Assembly (NCBI RefSeq): GCF_037975245.1
Contig: NC_092578.1
Location: forward strand, 15,792,321 to 15,856,320
Length of the DNA: 64,000 nucleotides
Source of the DNA: Apostichopus japonicus
Lineage: Eukaryota; Echinodermata; Holothuroidea; Aspidochirotida; Stichopodidae
Reading direction: 5' to 3'
The notes under the pieces are model-generated. The model saw nothing but the letters and a program-made list of their open reading frames with translations. It did not search any database and was not told the DNA's origin. Below, piece by piece: positions 15,201-27,200 of this stretch. Positions within the stretch are counted from its first letter, which is position 1. The number at the start of each line of letters is the position of its first letter. Made by a program: the position numbers and the translations under genes.

Positions 15201-18200
15201 ACAACACCTATAATGTCCACTGGAAAGAAGACAACATGTGGTTCCATCTGGACAAACACTTTGTCCTCCTGGACATGTAACTCTTCCAACAGTGAATGCT
15301 TCAGTCTTTTCGAACCAGTTCATAATCTCACTTCCTTGACTACATGTGCCTTGAGAAACATCACATGTGTAACCATTTGGACAACAGTGCAGATGGTCTG
15401 AGCAGCAAACAGCCTGCGAAAGAAGCAGTTATTTACACTGGAGTAAATATATGTGTGTATGGTTTCTAGTAACAAATATTACAACACCACAGACAAACAA
15501 GTTGCCAGCATGTTTTAAAAAAATCTCATTTGCTAACCCTTTCTGCTTTCTAGGATCCCAACGATTTTTACACAACAAAAATAAGAAGATGAAATTTAAA
15601 AATTTTAGACAGTGATTCAATTTAAAAGAATCTGTTACATTTGGGTATGGGAAGTACTTTCCTATCTTACAGGGAAAGAGTTTATTCTAATATATCTCCA
15701 AAACGACTCATTTTCTAATCATAATTTTTCCTGTTATCTTTCCCTTCAGTGATTGTCTTACCAAAGCTGAATAAAATATTATTAAATTCTAAAAAACATG
15801 GTTTTTTACTTACATTTGGTAAAGGACAACATCCATATTGTCCACTGGAAAGAAGACAACACGTGTTTCCATCTGGACATTCACTTTGTCCTCCTGGACA
15901 TGTAACTGTCCCAAGGGTGGTTGCTTCAGTCTTTTCAAACCAGGCCATAATCTCACTTCCTTGACTACATGTGCCTCCAGAAACATCACATGTGTAACCA
16001 TTTGGACAACAGTGCATATGGTCTGAGCAACAAACAGCCTGCGAAGGAAGCAGTAATTTTACACTGGAGTAAATATATGTTTCAGACACAAAGTTTTGAT
16101 ATGATTTCAAGTGAGAAAAATGACAACACCACAGGCAAACAGGTTTCCACAAAATCTCATCTGCTATTACCCATACACCTTTCTGCTTTCTAGAATCCCA
16201 ACGATATTTTTCACTACAAAAATAAGATGCAATTTAAAATTCTGGACAGTGATTCAATTTAATAGAATCAGTTACATTTATGTATGTTAGGTTCTTTCCT
16301 ATCTTACAGGAGTTGATTTTAAAACATTTCCAAAACATCTCATTTTCTGATCATAATCCTACCTGTTATCTTTACCTTCGGTGATTGTCATACCAAAACT
16401 AAATGAAATATGTTTAAATTATAAAAAAACATGGTGTATTTCTTACATTTGGTAAAGGACAACAACCATATTGTCCACTGGAAAGAAGACAACATGTGTT
16501 TCCATCTGGACATTCACTTTGTCCTCCTGGACATGTAACTGTTCCAACAGTGGTTGCTTCAGTCTTTTCAAACCAGTTTATAATTGCACTTCCTTGACTA
16601 CATGTGCCTCCAGAAACATCACATGTGTAACCATTTGGACAACAGTGCAGATGGTCTGAGCAACAAACAGCCTGCAAAAGAAGCAGTTATTTTACACTGG
16701 AAGTAAATATATGTTTCAGAAGCAAAGTTAGGATATGATTTCTAGTAAAATAAAAGTGACAGTACAGTACCGCTCACATATAACTGGACATGTGTACACG
16801 CACAGAATTGCATAAAAATTATAAACAAGTACAATCGCGTATAAACTCGTTGACAAAAATATTGCCGCGTAGACGCCGCGTAGAGACCGCATATAATCCC
16901 TGTACGAGTTTATACCCAGGAAATGCTATTGTGCTCAATGAATAGGGATTATAGTCGCCGAAAGAATTACTGAGATGTTTGAAACATCCGTTCCTTACAT
17001 CGTAGTTTAAGTTGTTATATTCACCTAGCAGTAAAAGGGACGCAGGTAAAGTGTTTGCCGGCATAGAACTTAACTGGTTTTCGTTTATTGGGTTTCTATT
17101 CAGTGTTTCTTTTCCCCACTTTTTTTTTCAGTTGTAGAGGTTTTGTTCCACGGAGGATAAGTTTACTTTGAATAGTTGGCAACAGTTTGAAGAAATAATA
17201 AAGTATTACTAAGCGTTTCTTGTGTCAATTTTCTATATAATTTACCGTTGGTTCCAACAGAATGAAAAAAAAAAAAAATCCACCAAACAACTTTGAAGCA
17301 GGTTCGGTTGAAAACAAAACATGTTTCTCGTCCGCGCAAGGGGCCTCCTTTTTCCTGATTCCCGAGTCTCTATTTGGATTACAAGAAATCTAAACTATCC
17401 TTAAAAATTATTTTGTAAAGGTTGCCACATCTTCCAAACTAGTATCAGCACATGAAAAGAAGAAAAATGGCCGGCCGTTTTTTTTCAGATCTCAGTACGA
17501 GAAACATGTATTTTATTTGGATAGAACAACTCTTGTTAATGTGGTTAACTTAATTTTTTTCTACCCTAGCTGTATGTCGATTTTCTAAAACCTTCATAAA
17601 AACCAACTTTTTGGAAAATGGATTTTGAAGCTCAGTCAACAATTTAAGAAATGCTTACCATTAAATACTGGCGTCAAACAATACATTTCGTATTTATTCC
17701 AATAAAGATCCACAAAGGATAAAACTGCTAAGTAGAGCTTACTAAAAAGAAATAGAAACTGAATGTTCATGGTCATTTTAAGTATCCAAATACTATACAA
17801 AGAGATCGAGTTCACCGAAACACCCCTTTTCCTTACCACCTGAAGAAAACTGTCTTTTATAAATTATAGTACCTTACAGTACTTTAGATTTGATACAAAA
17901 GTTACTTCTACAACAGCTTCCCAAAATTTGTGTGTGTCGCAATAGGTTAAGTTTTAAACGCGCAGCACAGTACCATTAATAATTTGCATATTACACCAAA
18001 ATTTACACTCGGCGTCCAGATGGCGGGAAAATGTACCATCATGTTCAATGTGTTGTGTCGTTCCCATGGTGCGATGAACTTGGGCAAGTTCGAATGTCGA
18101 TGACCTACTTATGTTCCGTGACCAATGTCAATGGGAATTATGTGTGTAAAAACTTGGGTTTTTCCACGTGTTATATATATAGAAGTTTTACGTAAGCGGA

Positions 18201-21200
18201 GCAAATTTCGGGGCGGCTCGTTGATTGTGAGGAAGCACTTATCTAATTATCAATAGTTGTGCAAAATATCGTAAGGTTTTTCTTCAGAAAATATTTTTGA
18301 CTAGTAATTGGAATCTCAATGTATTAAGAAGTACTGGGTCTAAAGTTCTAAACCTTATCATTTCATTTTGGGGGAAGTCAGATCTTCAAGTGCAAAATAT
18401 TGTATTCTCATTTAAGGTTATCGTGGTTTTCTTGCGAGGTGTATACGGCGTATCTTTCGATGTAGGCTAAGAGGTAGGATCGGCCAAGGCCTACCTAGTT
18501 CTCATAGATTGTTACCTACGTTCAATTTAATGCCTAACGGGAGGAACTCGTATAAATAGTAACAGACTGGGGCACATTGTCGTAATTAATATAGTTTCCT
18601 TGCTAAAGTTTTTGCACTGATGGTATCGATCGTTTGTGCTCCTAGTAGCGCTGTTTTCTTTGTTACTCTTATTCTTATCACCTTAAGTATATGCTAACTC
18701 TGTGGTTGAATATTTTGGAAAGTCATTAATTGGGCTTTGTGCGATACTGAATTTACCGACTCTTTTCTTCATCACAGTTTATTCTAACCCATAGAAGCTC
18801 TGCTATGTAAAGCGGCTGCGAACACACTACGTTTACAGATTATACAAAATTGTACGTCTTTACGCGCGTATAATCCCTATTTAGGGGCACTAGAGCGAAG
18901 CCCTAAGGCGCGTTGACACGGCGTAGACACCGTGTAGAAAGTTGCGTACAGAAACGTATAACATCGTATAATTGCGTAGATAAACTTAGAGTATACGTCT
19001 ACGTGGAGTTATACGTGAGCGGAACTGTACCACAGGCAAACAGGTTCCAGCATGTTTTCAAAAAATTTCAATTGCTATTACCCATACTGCATTCTAGGAT
19101 CCCAACAATTTTGTACACAACAAAAATAAGAAGATGGAATTTAAAAATTTTACACAGTGATTCAACTTCATAAAACCAGTTATATTTAGGTAAAGAAAGT
19201 ACTTTCTTATCTTACAGGAACAAAAGTTTATTCTAAAACATTTCCAAAACATCTCATTTTCTGATCATAATCCTACCTGTTATCTTTCCCTCTAGTGATT
19301 GTCATACCAAAACTAAATAAAATATAAATAAATTCTAAAAAACATGGTTTTTTTTCTTACATTTGGTAAAAGACAACACCCATATTGTCCACTGGAAAGA
19401 AGACAACATGTGTTTCCATCTGGACATTCACTTTGTCCTCCTGGACATGTAACTGTTCCAACAGTGGTTGCTTCAGTCTTTTCAAACCAGTTCATAATCT
19501 CACTTCCTTGACTACATGTTCCTTGAGAAACATCACATGTGTAACCATTTGGACAACAGTGCAGATGGTCTGAGCAGCAAACAGCCTGCGAGAGAAGCAG
19601 TTATTTACACTGGAGTAAATATATATATCAGAAACAAAGTTTGGATATGATTTCAAGTGCAAAAAATGACAACACCACAGGCAAACAGGTCTCCAAAAAA
19701 TCTCCTTTGCTATTACCCATACACCTTTCTTGAATCCCAACGATTTTTTACACAACAAAAATAAGAAGATGGAATTTAAAATTTTTAACACTGATTCAAT
19801 TTAATAGAATCAGTTATATTTAGGTATGGGAAGTACTTTCTTATCTTACAAAGAAAAGAGTTTATTCAAAACTATTTCCAAAAGATCTCATTTTCTGATC
19901 ATAATCCTACCTGTTATCTTTCCCTTCAGTGATTGTCATACCAAAACTGAATAAAATATTATTTAATTCTAAAAAAACATGTTTTTTTTCTTACATTTGG
20001 TAAAGGACAACAACCATATTGTCCACTGGAAAGAAGACAACATGTGTTTCCATCTGGACATTCACTTTGTCCTCCTGGACATGTAACTGTTCCAACAGTG
20101 GTTGCTTCAGTCTTTTCAAACCAGTTCATAATCTCACTTCCTTGACTACATGTGCCTCCAGAAACATCACATGTGTAACCATTTGGACAACAGTGCAGAT
20201 GGTCTGAGCAACAAACAGCCTGCGAAGGAAGCAGTAATTTTACACTGGAAGTAAATATATGTATCAGACACAAAGTTTTGATATGATTTCAAGTGAGAAA
20301 AATGACAACAACACAGGCAAACAGGTCTCCAAAAACTCTCATTTGCTATTATCCATACACCTTTCTGCTTGCTAGAATCCCAAGGATTATTTACACAACA
20401 AAACTAAGAAGATGCAATTTAAAATTCTGGACAGTGATTCAATTTAATAGAATCAGTTACATATATGTATGGTAGGTTCTTTCCTATCTTACAGGAAAAG
20501 AGTTGATTTTAAAACATTTCCAAAACATCTCATTTTCTGATCCTTTTCCTACCTTTTATTTTTACCTTCGGTGATTGTCATACCAAAAGTTTATAAAATA
20601 TCATTAAATTCTAACAAGCATGGGGTATTTCTTACATTTGGTAAAGGACAACAACCATATTGGCCACTGGAAAGAAGACAACATGTGTTTCCATCTGGAC
20701 ATTCACTTTGTCCTCCTGGACATGTAACTGTTCCAACAGTGGTTGCTTCAGTCTTTTCAAACCAGTTCATAATCTCACTTCCTTGACTACATGTGCCTCC
20801 AGAAACGTCACATGTGTAACCATTTGGACAACAGTGCAGATGGTCTGAGCAGCAAACAGCCTACGTAAGAAGCAGATATTTACACTGGAGTAAATATATG
20901 TATCAGAAACAAAGTTTGGATATGATTTTAAGTGTGAAAAATGACAACACCACAGGCAAACAGGTTTAAAGCATATTTTCAAAAATTCTCATTTGCTATT
21001 TTCCATACACCTTTCTGCTTTCTAGGATCCTAACAATTTTGAAAACAACAAAAATAAGAAGATGGAATTTAAAAATTTTACACAGTGATTCAATTTAAAA
21101 GAATCAGTTACATTTAGGTATGGGAAGTACTTTCTTATCCTACAGGGAAGAGAGTTTATTCGAAACTATTTCAAAACATCTCATTTTCCTGATCATAATC

Positions 21201-24200
21201 CTACCTGTTATCTTTCCCTTCAGTGATTATCTTACCAAAACTGACTAAAATATTATTAAATTCTAAAAAACATGTTTTTTTCTTACATTTGGTAAAGGAC
21301 AACAACCATATTGTCCACTAGAAAGAAGACAACATGTGTTTCAGAATCAGTTACATTTATGTATGGGAAGTACTTTCTGATCTTACAGGGAAAAAAAGTT
21401 TATTCTAAAATATGTCCAATACATCTCATTTTCTGATCATAACCCTACCTGTTGTCTTTCCCTTGGGTGAATGTCATGCCAAACTGAATAAAATTTTATT
21501 ATATTTTAACAAACAGGGAGAATTTCTTACATTTGGTAAAGGACAACAACCATATTGTCCACTGGAAAGAAGACAACATGTGTTTCCATCTGGACATTCA
21601 CTTTGTCCTCCTGGACATGTAACTGTTCCAACAGCGGTTGCTTCATTCTTTTCAAACCAGGCCATAATCTCACTTCCTTGACTACATGTGCCTCCAGAAA
21701 CATCACATGTGTAACCATTTGGACAACAGTGCAGATGGTCTGAGCAGCAAACAGCCTGCGAAAGAAGCAGTTATTTACACTGGAGTAAATATATGTGTCA
21801 GAAACAAAGTTTGTGTATGGTTTCTAGTACGAAATATTACAACACCACCAACAAACAGGTTGCCAGTATGTTTTCAAAAAATCTCATTTGCTATTACCCA
21901 TACACCTTTTTGCTTTCTAGAATCCCAACGATTTTTTACACAACAAAAATAAGAAGATGGAATTTAACATTTTAAACAGTGATTCAAGTTGATAGAATCA
22001 GTTGTATTTAGGTATGGGAAGTACTTTCTAATCTTACAGGTAAAAAAGTTTATTCTAAAATATTTCTCAAACATCTCATTTTCTGATCATAATCCTACCT
22101 GTTATCTTTCCCTTCAGTGAATGTCATACCAGAACTAAATGAAATATTATTAAATTCTAACAAACATGGCGTATTTCTTACATTTGGTAAAGGACAACAC
22201 CCATATTGTCCACTGGAAAGAAGACAACATGTGTTTCCATCTGGACATTCACTTTGTCCTCCTGGACATGTAACTGTTCCAACAGTGAATACTTCAGTCT
22301 TTTCGAACCAGTTCATAATCTCACTTCCTTGACTACATGTGCCTCCAGAAACATCACATGTGTAACCATTTGGACAACAGTGCAGATGGTCTGAGCAGCA
22401 AACAGCCTGCAAAAGAAGCAGTTATTTACACTGGAGTAAAATATATGTATCAGAAACTAAGTTTGGATATGATTTCAAGTGCGAAAAATGACAACACCAC
22501 AGACAAACAGGTTGCCAGCATGTTTTCAAAAATCTCATTTGCTAACCCTTTCAGCTTTCTAGGATCCCAACGATTTTTACACAACAAAAATAAGAAGATG
22601 GAATTTAGAAATTTTAGACAGTGATTCAACTTACAAGAATCTGTTACATTTGGGTATGGGAAGTACTTTCCTATCTTACAGAGAAAGAGTTTATTCTAAT
22701 ATATCTCCAAAACAACTCATTTTCTAATCTTAATTCTTCCTGTTATCTTTACCTTCAGCGATTGTCTTACCAAAGCTGAATAAAATATTATTAAATTCTA
22801 AAAAACATGGTTTTTTACTTACATTTGGTAAAGGACAACAACCATATTGTCCACTGGAAAGAAGACAACATGTGTTTCCATCTGGACATTCACTTTGTCC
22901 TCCTGGACATGTAACTGTTCCAACAGCGGTTGCTTCAGTCTTTTCAAACCAGGCCATAATCTCACTTCCTTGACTACATGTGCCTCCAGAAACATCACAT
23001 GTGTAACCATTTGGACAACAGTGCAGATGGTCTGAGCAGCAAACAGCCTGCAAAAGAAGCAGTTATTCACAGTGGAAGTAAAATATATGTAAAAGAAACA
23101 AAATTTGGATAAGATTTCAAGTGCGAAAAATGACGACACCACAGGCAAACAGGTTTCCAAAAAATCTCATTTGCTATTACCCATACACCTTTCTAGAATC
23201 CCAACGATATTTTTCACTACAAAAATAAGATGCAATTTAAAATTCTTGACAGTGATTCAATTTAATAGAATCAGTTACATTTATGTATGGTAGGTTCATT
23301 CCTATCTTACAGGAAAAGAGTTGATTTTAAAACATTTCCAAAACATCTCATTTACTGATCATAATCCTAGGTCTGTTATCTTAACCTTCGGTGATTGTCA
23401 TACCAAACCTGAACAAAATAGTATTAAATTCTAACAAGCATGGTGTATTTCTTACATTTGGTAAAGGACAACAACCATATTGTCCACTGGAAAGAAGACA
23501 ACATGTGTTTCCATCTGGACATTCACTTTGTCCTCCTGGACATGTAACTGTTCCAACAGTGGTTGCTTCAGTCTTTTCGAACCAGTTCATAATCTCACTT
23601 CCTTGACTACATGTGCCTCCAGAAACATCACATGTGTAACCATTTGGACAACAGTGCAGATGGTCTGAGCAGCAAACAGCCTGCAAAAGAAGCAGTTATT
23701 TACACTGGAAGTAAATATATGTTTCAGAAGCAAAGTTTGGATATGATTTCTAGTAAAATAAAATGACAGTACCACAGGTAAATAGGTTTCAAGCATTTTT
23801 ATTAAAAATCTCATTTGCTATTACCCGTACTGCTTTCTAGGATCCCAACAATTTTTTACACAACAACCAGAATGAAAACATTTCATGGTTCCTTGCTGCT
23901 GTTCATTAGTTCCATTCATAGGGAAATTTCTAACAAAGCCCTAATACAACAACAGTAATTTATGCTCACAAACTTTTGTTGCCAAAGTAATGCTAAGCCC
24001 TGATATCAATTGCAACACACATCAGTGTGTGAAGACTATCTACCATTATCATCATACCAAGTTTGACGAAATTCCGACTAGTAATAGTAGCCAAGTAATT
24101 GCAATTTGGAGTATTTCACGTTTGACCCCATGACCTCATTAATATTCATGAAATGACCACCAAAATCAACATGGTTAATCTACTTACTATGAGCCACCCA

Positions 24201-27200
24201 CTCACCAAGTATGGTAATGATTGGTCATTCCCTTGTTGAGTTATTGTGCATACAAACTTTTCATAACGAAATAATGCTAGGCCCCCCTTCCCATATAAAC
24301 ATGCATGATATCAATTGCAACACACATCAGTGTGTGGAGACTATCTACCGATATCAGCATACCAAGTTTGACGAAATTCCAATAAATAGTAGCTGAGTTA
24401 TTGCAACTTGGGAGTTTTTCACGTTTGACCCGTGACCTCATTAATATTTTTTTAACTTTGACCTTGTTTAACTTCGCACACGAAGGTCACACGGGGGTCA
24501 ACCTATTGACATTTATGATCAGAAGGTACCTTTGACATCTGAAAATAGCATCGAAACTGTAAAAATCCCCAAAACATGAAAAGGTCACCAGAGGTCAAAT
24601 TGAAGTCAAGGGTCACCCAGATGCGGGTCAACAAGTGGATTACATTGAAGCAACTCCCAACCTTAACGGACAGTTCGTTCTCAAGTTATCACAAAAATAC
24701 CAGTTTTTTTATCATTAATTGACCTTTGGTGACCTCGGATCACATGACCGTTAGGTTTGAAAATATTCCCCTATACCATTTGCAACTTGTCCCAAAATAT
24801 CAACCGTGTCACACCTTGGAACTGAGAGTAATTGCATTAAATGTCTGAAAATTAACTTTGACCTCGTATAACTCCGCACACGAAGGTCACACGGGGGTCA
24901 ACCCATTGACATTTATGATCAGAAGGTACCTTTGACATCTGAAAATAGCATTGAAACTGTAAAAATCCCCAAAACATGAAAAGGTCACCAGAGGTCAAAT
25001 TGAGGTCAAGGTTCACCCAGATGCAGGACGACAATTGGATTAAATTGAAGCAACTCCCAACCCTAACGGACAATTCGTTCTCAAGTTATCGCAAAAATAC
25101 TAGTTTTTTATCATTAATTGACCTTTGGTGACCTCGGATCACATGACCGTTAAGTTTGAAAATATTCCCCTATACCATTTGCAACTTGTCCCAAAATATC
25201 AACCGTGTCACACCTTGGAACTGAGAGTTACTGCATTAAATGTCTGAAAATTTACTTTGACCTTGTATAACTTTACACACAAAGGTCACTCGGGTGTCAA
25301 CCAATTGACATTTTTGATCGGAAGGTACCTTTGATATCCAAATCTAGCATCAAAACCAAACATTTTCTTTTTCGCCCGTTTTCTCCCAAACTAAGCACAT
25401 TTTTTCTAATGTGACCTTTGACCTTTTGACCTTGGTTTCAAATGTAGTTTGATCTGCTGATTCCAAAAATCAACACGATAAGTCTGTACAGCCATCCTAA
25501 CTCCGACCGAAAACTTTGACCCCATATAAGTTCGCACACAAAGGTCACACAGGGGTCAACCTATCGATATTTATGATCGGAAGGTACCTTTGACATCTGA
25601 AAAGAGCATCGAAACTGTAAAAATCCCCAAAACATGAAAAGGTCACCAGAGGTCAAATTGAGGTCAAGGGTCACCCAGATGTGGGTCGACAATTGGATTA
25701 CACTGAAGCAACTCCCAACCCTAACGGACAATTCCTTCTCAAGTTATCGCAAAAATACTAGTTTTTTAACATTAACTGACCTTTGGTGACCTCAGATCAC
25801 ATGACCGTTAAGTTTCAAAATGTTCCCCTAACCAGTTCACAACTTGTCCCAAAATATCAACCTTGTCGCACATTGGCACTGGGAGTTATTGCAGTTTTAG
25901 TATTTTGGGTTTTTGGACCATAACTGACCTTTGGTGACCTTTGTGGGCACCAAAAACAATAGGGTTCATCTACTCACTATGGGCCACCCACCCACCAAGT
26001 TTGATCATGATCAGTCAATCCCTTGTTGAGTTATCGTGCATACAAGCTAAAGCATCACACACATACACAAACATACAGTACATACACTCACACACACGCC
26101 AACCTGAATACATAGGTTCCTTTGCTTTTAGCAAGGAACCAAAAATAAGAAGATGGAATTTAAAAATTTCAGACAGTGATCCAACTTACAAGAATCTGTT
26201 ACATTTATGTATGGGAAGTACTTTCCTATCTAACAGGGACAGAGTTTATTCTAATATATTTAAAAAACATCTCATTTTCTGATCATAATCCTACCTGTTA
26301 TCTTTACCTTCAGTGATTGTCATACCAAAACTGACTAAAATATTATTAAATTCTAACAAACATGGTGTATTTCTTACATTTGGTAAAGGACAACACCCAT
26401 ATTGTCCACTGGAAAGAAGACAACATGTGTTTCCATCTGGACAATAACTTTGTCCTCCTGGACATGTAACTGTTCCAACAGTGGTTGCTTCATTCTTTTC
26501 AAACCAGGCCATAATCTCACTTCCTTGACTACATGTGCCTCCAGAAACATCACATGTGTAACCATTTGGACAACAGTGCAGATGGTCTGAGCAGCAAACA
26601 GCCTGCGAAAGAAGCAGTTATTTACACTGGAGTAAAATATATGTATCAGAAACAAAAGTTTGGATATGATTTCTAGTAAAATAAAATGACAGTACCACAG
26701 GCAAACAGGTTTCCAGCATGTTTTCAAAAAATCTCATTTGCTATTACCCATTCACCTTTCTGCTTTCTAGGATCCCAACGATTTTTTACACAACAAAACT
26801 AAGAAAATGGAATTAAAAATTGTACACAGTGATTCAACTTAATAGAATCAGTTATATTTATGTATGGGAAGTACTTTCCTATCTTACAGGGAGAAGAGTT
26901 GATTTTAAAACATTTCCAAAACATCTCATTTTCTGATCATAATCTTACCTGTTGTCTTTACCTTCAGTGATTGTCATATCAAAACTGAATGAAATATTAT
27001 TAAATTCCAACAAACATGGTGTATTTCTTACATTTGGTAAAGGACAACAACCATATTGTCCACTGGAAAGAAGACAACATGTGTTTCCATCTGGACATTC
27101 ACTTTGTCCTCCTGGACATGTAACTGTTCCAACAGTGGTTGCTTCAGTCTTTTCAAACCAGGCCATAATCTCACTTCCTTGACTACATGTGCCTCCAGAA

